64,000 nucleotides of DNA from Arctopsyche grandis (taxonomy: Eukaryota > Arthropoda > Insecta > Trichoptera > Hydropsychidae). Positions 19,319-31,170 of the stretch are shown one piece after another. The notes beneath the pieces are model-generated. The model worked only from the letters and a program-made list of their open reading frames with translations. It was not told the DNA's origin and searched no databases. The position numbers and the translations under genes are program-made. Each line of letters starts with the position of its first letter. Positions within the stretch are counted from its first letter, which is position 1. The stretch is taken from contig NC_135355.1 of the NCBI RefSeq assembly GCF_051622035.1, positions 29,792,986 to 29,856,985 of the forward strand, in the 5' to 3' direction.

Positions 19319-21995
19319 CGGGAGGCGCCTGAACATTCTAGCTTGGAATGCTCGTGGACTTAAGAATAAGATTGACGAACTAGAGTCGGCGATTGGTGAG
19401 TACTGTGTTGACATAGTTTTAATTTCCGAGACCTTCTTAAAACCTCATATCCGTATTAACCTACCTAACTTTAACTGCTATCGCGAAGACCGAGAACAAC
19501 ATGGAGGGGGAGTTGCCATTTTTATAAAATCCTCAATTAAACATTGTCGCGTAATAACTCCGCCACTAAAAAATTAAGAACTAACCGCCATCGAACTAAC
19601 AATTAACAACGCCCGTCACATAGTAGCATCCGCTAACAATCCTCCCCAAAAACGATTATTGGCATCCGATCTTAACAAAATATTTAACATTGGTAGTTCG
19701 GTAGTGGTAGCTGGTGACTTTAATGCCAAACATCCGTTATGGAGTTGCGTAAACACTGACCAACAAGGCACAACTCTTTTTAAATACATTCAACTAACAG
19801 ATACAATCTTACTTCATCCGGATACATACACACACTATCCTACAAATAACTCACAACCATCCACACTAGATCTTGTCCTCTTCAAGAACTGCCCAAAAAT
19901 ATCGACACCAAATGCCCTTCAAACCCTGTCGTCGGATCATCTCCCGATAATCTTCTCAATCGACGGGAAACCCGAGGAAATCATCAAGCATGGTTGGGAT
20001 TACGGGAGATCTAACTGGCGAGAATTCAAGTCGTACATAAACGACCAAACTATTCTAACTTCTACCACACTCACAAACAAAACAGAAATCGACAGCTCCA
20101 TAATACACCTGACGGAATCAATAGCTCGATCCAAACACCTTCACATACCTAAGACACAATACATTGAACACAAACTAGAGATAACTGACTTTGTTGCAAA
20201 TCTAATTAAAAGTAAAAATAAACTCCGTAAAATTTGGCAAACATCAAAAAATCCAGCATTGAAATTATTAATTAATAAGCTCACATATCAAATTGAAATT
20301 AGAATCAAAGAAATCAAAAATGAAGCTTGGTCTAAAAAATTAGAAAAATTGAGCTCAGTTGATGGCTCTCTATGGAAATTAGCTAAAGCGATTCGCAGGA
20401 CAAAAAACTCGATTCCTCCATTAGATGATGCAGGAATCTCAGTGACGCGTGATTGCGACAAAGCAGAACTATTATCAAAATCCTTCCAAAAACATCACAC
20501 ACTCACACAACATTACAATCACATACCAACGCATAATAAAGTCAACCGGTCCATTAAAATCATCACAAAAACTCCCACTAACAGTACTAAAAATATGAAA
20601 TTGGTGCATCCGTGTGAAATACAAAATATAATACGTAATTTAAAAAATAAAAAGGCACCTGGGTGAGATTCAATAGATAACATCATAATCAAACAACTTC
20701 CGTTTAAAGCTTTAGTCTCACTATCTAAAATATTCAACGCATGTTTACTCACCGGGTATTTCCCAGAATACTGGAAAACAGCCAACGTAATTCCCATACT
20801 TAAGCCCGATAAAAGCTCAAAAAACCCGGCCAATTATCGACCCATTAGCTTACTTTGCACGCTTTCAAAAATTCTGGAAAAAATAATATACACTCGTTTA
20901 CTTAAAGTCGTAAATAAGAAATTAATAAATGAACAATTTGGATTTCGCACTGGACATTCCACGACCCAACAACTAACAAGACTAACTGAACACGTGACGA
21001 AGAACTTTAATATGAAGAGAAGTACCGGAATGGTATGTCTCGACATAGAAAAGGCCTTCGACACGGTTTGGCACGATGGACTCATTCATAAGCTCCTTAT
21101 TAACAAAATACCAAACTACCTAATTCTCATCATCAAATCGTATTTAACTCGTAGAAAGCTAGTGGTTAGCGTAAATAATGAATTATCGTCTCCAAAAATA
21201 ATCGCAGCTGGCGTTCCGCAGGGGAGCTTGCTTGGCCCACTCTTGTTCTCCATATATATAAATGACATACCTATTCCAAAAAACTGTCACATAGCCCTAT
21301 ATGCAGATGATACAGCTTGCTTCACAAGTAGCAAAAAACCAGACACTATTCTTAAAAATCTTGAATTTGCAATTAAAGCAATGACTGAACACTTCACTAA
21401 GTGGAAAATTCAAATTAATCAAACCAAAACAGACGCCATATTCTTTAGTGTTAGAAAGCATAAGCCAAGTTCAGATCTGAAAATCCCCTCTGGAGAAAGT
21501 CTGAAATGGCAGTCAGTAATAAAATATTTAGGAGTAACGTTTGATAAAAGAATGAGATGGGCACCTCACATTGAGGCAGCGAAATGCAAGGCGATGCGGG
21601 GTATATCCTCAATATATCCAATATTTAATCGCCATAGTTCTTTATCAACGCTAAATAAAATAAAATTATATCGCGCGCTCATATTACCATTATTAACCTA
21701 TGCTTCACCTGTATGGAATAACGCCTCGAATACTAACCTTTCCAAGCTCCAAGTAATACAAAATTAATCCCTAAAAATAATTTATAATACACCCATATAT
21801 ATTAACCTGAAAAAACTGCATGCCATATATAATATTCCGTTTGTTACAGACATTACTAACAAACTAACCAGTAGATTCTATGACAGAATCACTAATAACC
21901 ATACTAACACACTTGTGAAGAGTCTCGGTGATTACAACAAAATGTCTATACCCTTCAGGTATAAACACAGATTAACTAAACACAATCTGCTTTAG
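19305..21995 (+). pseudogene. Jockey ORF2 (APE endonuclease plus reverse transcriptase), three internal stops
   Basis: ATG 19,305 overlaps the end of ORF1 by 14 bases in a different frame, the usual Jockey arrangement. The frame continues to TAG 21,993-21,995 (896 codons), with stops only at 19,575-19,577 (TAA), 20,664-20,666 (TGA) and 21,765-21,767 (TAA). The endonuclease shows LNILAWNARGL, the catalytic E in LISETFL, AGDFNAKH and SSDHLP. The reverse transcriptase shows NYRPISLL, DIEKAFDTVWHDGL, GVPQGSLLGPLL and the active-site YADDTA, then KYLGVTFD and LLTYASPVWN. This enzyme nicks target DNA and copies element RNA. The motifs are intact, so decay is recent and by point changes only. Confidence 0.9.
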
Positions 21996-22246
21996 GTCAT
22001 CGACTTTAGAAAGTCTTTAATTAATATTATGTATTAGATGTATTATAAACATTTATAAGGATTGTAAATAGGTTTTAGAGCTCTTTTTCCTATTATGCTT
22101 TAGATTAACATTAGAATAATATAATACTGTGATAATTAGGCAAATTAAATTAAATTGTAAAATAGAAAATGATCAGAAGATCAGTAGTTATTAAAATAGA
22201 TATAAGATGTATTGTGAACATAATTTCGTAATAATAAAAAGCATTT

Positions 22247-22257
22247 AAAAAAAAAAA
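22247..22257 (+). other. Poly(A) tail of the Jockey element
   Basis: Eleven A residues follow AATAATAAAAAGCATTT and precede the right target duplication (22,262-22,271). They mark the 3' end of the reverse-transcribed RNA. Confidence 0.85.
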
Positions 22258-24720
22258 TCAAATATAACTTAAAATCTCGAATTGTTTGATTTCGGTGATG
22301 GTTAGGTTAGGTTGGGTTAGGTTTGATGAGGTTAGCAAGTTTTGTGTTATATCTTGCAATGTCGAATTCTTTGATTCCGGTGATGGTTAGGTTAGGTTGG
22401 GTTAGGTTTGATGAGGTAAGCACGTTTTGTGTTATATCTTGCAATGTCGAATTCTTTGATTCCGGTGATGGTTAAGTTAGGTTGGGTTAGGTTTGGTGAG
22501 GTTAGCACGTTTTGGGTATATTTTTGCATTGTCGAATTCTTTGATTTTGGTGATGGTGACGTTAGGTAGGGTTAGGTTTCATGAGGTTAGCGAGTTTTGT
22601 GTATAACTTACAATCTCGAATGCTTTGATTTCGGTGATGGTTAGGTGAGGTTGGGTAAGGTTTGGTGAGGTTAGTGAGTTTTATGTAAATCTGACAATCT
22701 GGAATTCTTTGAAATCGGTGTTATTAAGGTAAGGTTTGGTGAGGTAACCACGTTTTGTGTATATTTTTGCAATGTCAAATTCTTTGATTTCGGTGATGGT
22801 TAGGTTAAGTTGGGTTAGGTTTGGTGAGGTTAGTGAGTTTGAGTAATTTTAACAATCTCGAATTCTTTGATTTCGGAGATAATAAGGTAATATTGGGTTA
22901 GGTTATGTAAGGTAAGCGAGTTTTTTGTAAATTTTACAATCTCAAATTCTTTGATTTCGGTGATGGTTAGGTCAGGTTAGGTTAGGTTTGGTGAGTTTTG
23001 TGAAAATCTAACAATCTCAAATTCTTTGATTTCGGTGATGGTAAGGTAAGGCTGGGTTAGGTTTGGTGAGGTAAGCACGTTTTGTGTATATTTTTGCAAT
23101 GTCGAATTCTTTGATTTCGGTAATGGATAGGTTACGTTGGGTTAACTTTCGTGAAGAAAGTGAGTTTTGTATATAACTTAAAATCTCTAATGCTTTGATT
23201 TCGGTGATGGTTAGGTTAAGTTGGGTTAGGTTTCGTGAAGTTAGCGAGTTTTGTGTAAAAATTACAATCTCGAATTCTTTGATTTCGGTGATGGTTAGGT
23301 AAGGTAGGGTTAGGTTAGTGAGGTTAATGGGTTTTATGTAAATCTTACAATCTCGAATTCTTTGATTTCGGTGATGGTAAGGTCAGGTTAGGTAAAGTTT
23401 GGTGAAATTTGTGAGAATCTTACAATTTCAAATTCTTTGAATTCGGTGTTGCTTAGGTTAGGTTGGGTTAGGTTTGGTGAGGTAAGCACGTTTTGTGTAT
23501 ATTTTTGAAATGTCGAATTCTTTGATTTCGGTGATGGTTAGGTTAGGTTGGGTTAGGTTTCGTGAGGTTAGCGAGTTTTGTGTAAATCTTACAATCTGGA
23601 ATTCTTTGATTTCGGTGATGGTTAGGTTAGGTTGGGTTAGGTTTGGGGAGGTTAGCACGTTTTATGTATATTTTTGCAATGTCGAATTCTTTAATTTCGG
23701 TGATGGTTTGGTTAGGTTGGGTTAGGTTTCGTGAGGTTAGCGAATTTTGTGTATAACTGACTTTTGTGTATTTGTGTATATTTTTGTGTATATCTCGAAT
23801 ACTTTTATTTCGGTGATGGTTGGGTAAGTTTGGGTAAGGTTTGGTGAGGTTAGTGAGTTTTGTGAAATACAATCACGAATTTTTTGACTTCGGTGATTGC
23901 TAGGTTAGGTTGGGTTAGGTTTGGTGAGGTTAGCGAGTTTTGTGTAAATCTTACAATCTCGAATTCTTTGATTTCAGTGATGGTTAGGTTAGGTTGGGTT
24001 AGGTTTGGTGAGTTTTGTGAAAATCTAACAATCTCAAATTCTTTGATTTCGGTGATGGTAAGGTTAGGCTGGGTTAGGTTTGGTGAGGTAAGCACGTTTT
24101 GTGTATATTTTTGCAATGTCGAATTCTTTGATTTCGGTAATGGATAGGTTACGTTGGATTAGGTTTCGTGAAGATAGTGAGTTTTGTATATAACTTAAAA
24201 TCTCTAATGCTTTGATTTCGGTGATGGTTAGGTTAAGTTGGGTTAGGTTTCGTGAAGTTAGCGAGTTTTGTGTATATTTTTTTAATGTCGAATTCTTTGA
24301 TTTCGGTGATGGTTAGGTAAGGTAGGGTTAGGTTAGTGAGGTTAGTGGGTTTTATGTAAATCTTACAATCTCGAATTCTTTGATTTCGGTGATGGTAAAG
24401 TCAGGTTAGGTAAAGTTTGGTGAGTTTTGTGAGAATCTTACAATCTCAAATTCTTTGAATTCGGTGTTGCTTAGGTTAGGTTGGGTTAGGTTTGGTGAGG
24501 TAAGCACGTTTTGTGTATATTTTTGAAATGTCAAATTCTTTGATTTCGGTGATGGTTAGGTTAGGTTGGGTTAGGTTTCGTGAGGTTAGCGAGTTTTGTG
24601 TAAATCTGACAATCTCGAATTTTTTGATATCAGTGATGGTTAGGATAGGTTGGGTTAGGTTTGGTGAGTTTTGTGAAAATCTTACAATCTCGAATTCTTT
24701 GATTTCGGTGATGGTAAAGT

Positions 24721-26296
24721 TAGGTTAGGTTAGGTTTCGTGAGGTAAGCGAGTTTTGTGTATAACTTACAATCTCGAATTTTTTGATTTCGGTAATGGTA
24801 AGGTATGGTTGGTTAGGTTTCGTGAGGTAAGCGAATTTTGTGTAAATCTTACAATCTCGAATTCTTTGATATCGGTGATGGTTAGGTTAGGTTGGGTTAG
24901 GTTTGGTGAGGTTAGCACGTTTTGGGTATATTTTTGCAATGTCGAATTCTTTGATTTCGGTGATGGTGAGGTTAGGTTGTGTTCGGTTTCACGAGGTTAG
25001 CGAGTTCTGTGTATTTCTAACAATCTCAAATTCTTTGATTTCGGTGATGGTAAGGTTAGGCTGGGTTAAGTTTGGTGAGGTAAGCACGTTTTGTGTATAT
25101 TTTTGCAATGTCGAATTCTTTGATTTCGGTAATGGATAGGTTACGTTGGGTTAGGTTTCGTGAAGATAGTGAGTTTTGTATATCACTTAAAATCTCTAAT
25201 GCTCTGATTTCGGTGATGGTTAGGTTAAGTTGGGTTAGGTTTCGTGAAGTTAGCGAGTTTTGTGTATATTTTTTTAATGTCGAATTCTTTGATTTCGGTG
25301 ATGGTTAGGTAAGGTAGGGTTAGGTTAGTGAGGTTAGTGGGTTTTATGTAAATCTTACAATCTCGAATTCTTTGATTTCGGTGATGGTTAGGTCAGGTTA
25401 GGTAAAGTTTGGTGAGTTTTGTGAGAATCTTACAATCTCAAATTCTTTGAATTCGGTGTTGCTTAGGTTAGGTTGGGTTAGGTTTGGTGAGGTAAGCACG
25501 TTTTGTGTATATTTTTGAAATGTCAAATTCTTTGATTTCGGTGATGGTTAGGTTAGGTTGGGTTAGGTTTCGTGAGGTTAGCGAGTTTTGTGTAAATCTT
25601 ACAATCTGGAATTCTTTGATTTCGGAGATGGTTGGGTTAGATAGGGTAAGGTTTGGTGAGGTTAGTGAGTTTTATGTAAATCTGACAATCTCGAATTTTT
25701 TGATATCAGTGATGGTTAGGATAGGTTGGGTTAGGTTTGGTGAGTTTTGTGAAAATCTTACAATCTCGAATTCTTTGATTTCGGTGATGGAAAAGTTAGG
25801 TTGGGTTAGGTTTCGTGAGGTAAGCGAGTTTTGTGTATAACTTACAATCTCGAATTTTTTGATTTCGGTAATGGTAAGGTATGGTTGGTTAGGTTTCGTG
25901 AGGTAAGCGAATTTTGTGTAAATCTTACAATCTCGAATTCTTTGATATCGGTGATGGTTAGGTTAGGTTGGGTTAGGTTTGGTGAGGTTAGCACGTTTTG
26001 GGTATATTTTTGCAATGTCGAATTTTTTGATTTCGGTGATGGTGAGGTTAGGTTGTGTTCGGTTTCACGAGGTTAGCGAGTTCTGTGTATTTCTAACAAT
26101 CTCAAATTCTTTGATTTCGGTGATGGTTAGGTTAGGTTGGGTTAGGTTTGGTGAGGTTAGCGAGTTTTGTGTAAATCTTACAATCTCGAATTCATTGATT
26201 TCGGAGATGGTTGGGTTAGGTAGGGAAAGATTTGGTGAGGTTAGTGAGTTTTGTGTAATACAATCTTGAATTCTTTGATTTCGGTGATGGTTAAGT
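24721..26296 (+). repeat. 1576-bp higher-order repeat, copy 1
   Basis: A block of about 19 monomers whose distinctive variants recur with an exact 1576-bp offset in the next copy (checked at 24,755, 25,093, 25,505 and 25,979). Confidence 0.85.
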
Positions 26297-27872
26297 TAGG
26301 TTAGGTTAGGTTTCGTGAGGTAAGCGAGTTTTGTGTATAACTTACAATCTCGAATTTTTTGATTTCGGTAATGGTAAGGTATGGTTGGTTAGGTTTCGTG
26401 AGGTAAGCGAATTTTGTGTAAATCTTACAATCTCGAATTCTTTGATATCGGTGATGGTTAGGTTAGGTTGGGTTAGGTTTGGTGAGGTTAGCACGTTTTG
26501 GGTATATTTTTGCAATGTCGAATTCTTTGATTTCGGTGATGGTGAGGTTAGGTTGTGTTCGGTTTCACGAGGTTAGCGAGTTCTGTGTATTTCTAACAAT
26601 CTCAAATTCTTTGATTTCGGTGATGGTAAGGTTAGGCTGGGTTAAGTTTGGTGAGGTAAGCACGTTTTGTGTATATTTTTGCAATGTCGAATTCTTTGAT
26701 TTCGGTAATGGATAGGTTACGTTGGGTTAGGTTTCGTGAAGATAGTGAGTTTTGTATATCACTTAAAATCTCTAATGCTCTGATTTCGGTGATGGTTAGG
26801 TTAAGTTGGGTTAGGTTTCGTGAAGTTAGCGAGTTTTGTGTATATTTTTTTAATGTCGAATTCTTTGATTTCGGTGATGGTTAGGTAAGGTAGGGTTAGG
26901 TTAGTGAGGTTAGTGGGTTTTATGTAAATCTTACAATCTCGAATTCTTTGATTTCGGTGATGGTTAGGTCAGGTTAGGTAAAGTTTGGTGAGTTTTGTGA
27001 GAATCTTACAATCTCAAATTCTTTGAATTCGGTGTTGCTTAGGTTAGGTTGGGTTAGGTTTGGTGAGGTAAGCACGTTTTGTGTATATTTTTGAAATGTC
27101 AAATTCTTTGATTTCGGTGATGGTTAGGTTAGGTTGGGTTAGGTTTCGTGAGGTTAGCGAGTTTTGTGTAAATCTTACAATCTGGAATTCTTTGATTTCG
27201 GAGATGGTTGGGTTAGATAGGGTAAGGTTTGGTGAGGTTAGTGAGTTTTATGTAAATCTGACAATCTCGAATTTTTTGATATCAGTGATGGTTAGGATAG
27301 GTTGGGTTAGGTTTGGTGAGTTTTGTGAAAATCTTACAATCTCGAATTCTTTGATTTCGGTGATGGAAAAGTTAGGTTGGGTTAGGTTTCGTGAGGTAAG
27401 CGAGTTTTGTGTATAACTTACAATCTCGAATTTTTTGATTTCGGTAATGGTAAGGTATGGTTGGTTAGGTTTCGTGAGGTAAGCGAATTTTGTGTAAATC
27501 TTACAATCTCGAATTCTTTGATATCGGTGATGGTTAGGTTAGGTTGGGTTAGGTTTGGTGAGGTTAGCACGTTTTGGGTATATTTTTGCAATGTCGAATT
27601 TTTTGATTTCGGTGATGGTGAGGTTAGGTTGTGTTCGGTTTCACGAGGTTAGCGAGTTCTGTGTATTTCTAACAATCTCAAATTCTTTGATTTCGGTGAT
27701 GGTTAGGTTAGGTTGGGTTAGGTTTGGTGAGGTTAGCGAGTTTTGTGTAAATCTTACAATCTCGAATTCATTGATTTCGGAGATGGTTGGGTTAGGTAGG
27801 GAAAGATTTGGTGAGGTTAGTGAGTTTTGTGTAATACAATCTTGAATTCTTTGATTTCGGTGATGGTTAAGT
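26297..27872 (+). repeat. 1576-bp higher-order repeat, copy 2
   Basis: Tandem copy of 24,721-26,296. Similarity breaks near 27,872, where TTAGGTTGGG replaces TTAGGTTAGG and the following monomer order differs. Confidence 0.85.
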
Positions 27873-30800
27873 TAGGTTGGGTTAGGTTTCGTTAGGTAAG
27901 CGAATTTTGTGTTAATCTTACAATCTCGAATTCTTTGATTTCGGTGATGGTTTGGTTAGGTTTCGTGAGGTTAGCGAATTTTGTGTATAACTGACAATCT
28001 CGAATACTTTTATTTCGGAGATGGTTGGGTTAGTTTGGGTAAGGTTTGGTGAGGTTAGTGAGTTTTGTGTATTTCTTACAATCTCGAATTCTTTGATTTC
28101 GGAGATGGTTGGGTTAGGTTGGGTAAGGTTTGGTGAGGTTTGTGAGTTTTGTGTAATACAATCACGAATTCTTTGACTTCGGTGATTGCTAGGTAAGGTT
28201 GGGTTAGGTTTGGTGAGGTTAGTGAGATATTTGTAATACAATCTCGATTTTTTTGATTTCGGTGATGGTTAGGTTAGGTTGGGTTAGGTTTGGTGAGGTT
28301 AGCGAGTTTTGTGAAAATCTTACAATCTCGAATTCTTTGATTTCGGTGATGGTTAGGTAAGGTTGGGTTAGGTTTGGGGAAGTTAGCACGTTTTATGTAT
28401 ATTTTTGCAATGTCGAATTCTTTAATTTCGGTGATGGTTAGGTTAGGTTGGGTTAAGTTTCGTGAGTTTTGTGAAAATCTTACAATCTCGATTTCGGTGA
28501 TGGTTAGGTTAGGTTGGGTTACGTTTGGTGAGATTAGCACGCTTTGCGTATATTTTTGCAATGTCCAATTCTTTGATTTTGGTAATGGTTAGGTAAGGTT
28601 GGGTTAGGTTTCGTAAGGTAAGCGAGTTTTGTGTATATCTTACAATCTCGAATTCTTTGAATTCGGTGAAGGCAAGGTTAGGTTGGGTTAGGTTTGGTGA
28701 GGTTAACGAGTTTTGTGAAAATCTAACAATCTCGAATTCTTTGATTTCGGTGATGGTAAGGTTAGGTTGGGTTAGGTTTGGTGAGGTTAGCACGTTTTGT
28801 GTATAACCTACATACTCGAATTCTTTGATTTCGGTGATGGTTAGGTTAGGTTGGGTTAAGTTTCGTGAGTTTTGTGAAAATCTTACAATCTCGAATTCTT
28901 TGATTTCGGTGATGGTTAGGTTAGGTTGGGTTAGGTTTGGTGAGGTTAGCACGTATTGTGTATATTTTTGCAATGTCGTAATCTTTGATTTCGGTGATGG
29001 TTGTGTAAGGTAGGGTCAGGTTTGGTGAGTACAGCGAGTTTTGTGTAATACATTCTCGAATTCTTTGATTTCGGTGATGGCTAGGTTAGGTTGGGTTAGG
29101 TTTGGTGAGGTTAGCGAGTTTTGTGTAATACAATCTCGAATTCTTTGATTTCGGTGATCGCTAGCTTAGGTTGGGTTTGGTTTAGTGAGGTAAGCGAGTT
29201 TTGTGTAAATCTTACAATCTCGAATTCTTTGATTTCGGTGATGTTTAGGTTAGGTTGGGTTAGGTTTCGTGAGGTTAGCGAGTTTTCTGTATAACTGACA
29301 ATCTCGAATTCTTTATATCGGTGATGGCTAGGTTAGGTTGGGTTAGGTTTAGTGAGGTTAGTACGTTTTATGTATATTTTTGCAATGTCGAATTCTTTGA
29401 TTTTGGTAATGGTTAGGTTAGGTTGGGTTAGGTTTCGTGAGGTTAGCGAGTTTTGTGTATATCTAACAATCTCGAATTCTTTGAATTCGGTGATGGCTAG
29501 GTTAGGTTGGGTTAGGTTTGGTGAGGTTAGCGAGTTTTGTGTAATACAATCTCGAATTCTTTGATTTCGGTGATGGTTTCGTTAGGTTGGGTTAGGTTTC
29601 AAGAGGTTGGCGAATTTTGTGTATAACTAACAATCTCGAATTCTTTGATTTCGGTGATGGTTAGGTTTGGTGAGGTTAGCGAGTTTTGTGTAATACAATA
29701 ACGAATTCTTTGACTTCGGTGATTGCTACGTTAGGTTGGCTTAGGTTTGGGGAGGTTAGCGAGTTTTTTGTTATACAATCTCGAATTCTTTGAATTCGGT
29801 GATGGCTAGGTTAGGTTGGATTAGTTTTGGTGAGGTTAGCGAGTTTTGTGTAATACAATAACGAATTCTTTGACTTCGGTGATTGCTAGGTTAGGTTGGG
29901 TTAGGTTTGGTGAGGTAAGCGAGTTTTTTGTTATACAATCTCGAATTCTTTGAATTCGGTGATGGCTAGGTTAGGTTGGATTGGTTTGGTGAGGTTAAGG
30001 AGTTTTGTGAAAATCTTACAATCTCGAATTCTTTGATTTCAGTGATGGTTAGGTTAAGTTGGGCTAGGTTTGGTGAGGTTAGCACGTTTTGTGTATATTT
30101 TTGCAATGTCGAATTCTTTGAGTTTGGTGATGGTTAGGTTAGGTTGGGTTAGTTTTCGTGAGGTTAGCAAGTTTTGTGTATATCTTACAATCTCGAATTC
30201 TTTGATTTCGGTGATGGTTAGGTTAGGTTGTGTTAGGTTTGGTGAGGTTTGCACGGTTTGTGTATATTTTTTCAATGTCGAATTCTTTAATTTCGGTGAT
30301 GGTTTGGTTAGGTTGGGTTAGGTTTCGTGAGGTCAGGGAGTTTTGTGAAAATCTTACAATCTCGAATTCTTTGATATCGGTGATGGTTAGGTTAGGTTGG
30401 GTTAGGTTTAGTGAGGTTAGCACGTTTTGGGTATATTTTTGCAATGTCGAATTCTTTGATTTCGGTGATGGTGAGGTTAGGTTGTGTTCGGTTTCACGAG
30501 GTTAGCGAGTTCTGTGTATTTCTAACAATCTCAAATTCTTTGATTTCGGTGATGGTTAGGTTAGGTTGGGTTAGGTTTGGTGAGGTTAGCACGTATTGTG
30601 TATATTTTTGCAATGTCGAATTCTTTGATTTCGGTGATGGTTGTGTAAGGTAGGGTCAGGTTTTGTGAGTACAGCGAGTTTTGTGTAATACATTCTCGAA
30701 TTCTTTGATTTCGGTGATGGCTAGGTTAGGTTGGGTTAGGTTTGGTGAGGTTAGCGAGTTTTGTGTAATACAATCTCGAATTCTTTGATTTCGGTGATCG

Positions 30801-31170
30801 CTAGCTTAGGTTGGGTTAGGTTTAGTGAGGTAAGCGAGTTTTGTGTAAATCTTACAATCTCGAATTCTTTGATTTCGGTGATGTTTAGGTTAGGTTGGGT
30901 TAGGTTTAGTGAGGTTAGCGAGTTTTGTGTATATCTAACAATCTCGAATTCTTTGAATTCAGTGATGGCTAGGTTAGGTTGGGTTAGGTTTGGTGAGGTT
31001 AGCGAGTTTTGTGTAATACAATCTCGAATTCTTTGATTTCGGTGATGTTTAGGTTAGGTTGGGTTAGGTTTCGTGAGGTTAGCGAGTTTTGTGTATAACC
31101 TACATTCTCGAATTCTTTGATTTCGGTGATGGTTAGGTTAGGTTGGGTTAAGTTTCGTGAGTTTTGTGAA
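27510..31170 (+). repeat. Long-range duplicated segment, copy 1
   Basis: About 3.7 kb of monomers in a fixed order recur at 40,920-44,760. The offset is 13,413 bp at the left end (27,555 to 40,968; 27,918 to 41,331). It becomes 13,591 bp after an extra 178 bp in the second copy (28,509 to 42,100; 30,761 to 44,352). Confidence 0.82.

Larger units (their letters stand above)
17943..22257 (+). mobile_element. Jockey-clade non-LTR retrotransposon inserted in the satellite
   Basis: This 4.3-kb element is structurally complete: a short 5' UTR (17,943-18,109), ORF1 with three CCHC knuckles, an overlapping ORF2 with endonuclease and reverse transcriptase, a 3' UTR (21,996-22,246) and an A11 tail (22,247-22,257). 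Target duplications of 10 bp are made of satellite sequence, so it arrived by target-primed reverse transcription after the array existed. Length and layout fit the Jockey clade, to which the telomeric HeT-A and TART elements also belong. The insertion point is in the unique part of the monomer and not in the GGTTA block, unlike the telomere-specific TRAS/SART elements. Internal stops make it inactive. Confidence 0.9.

Noticed and set aside
17943..22257. TRAS/SART-type telomere-specific element
   Set aside because: The target duplication is in the unique part of the monomer, and the coding motifs fit Jockey better than the R1 clade that contains TRAS and SART.
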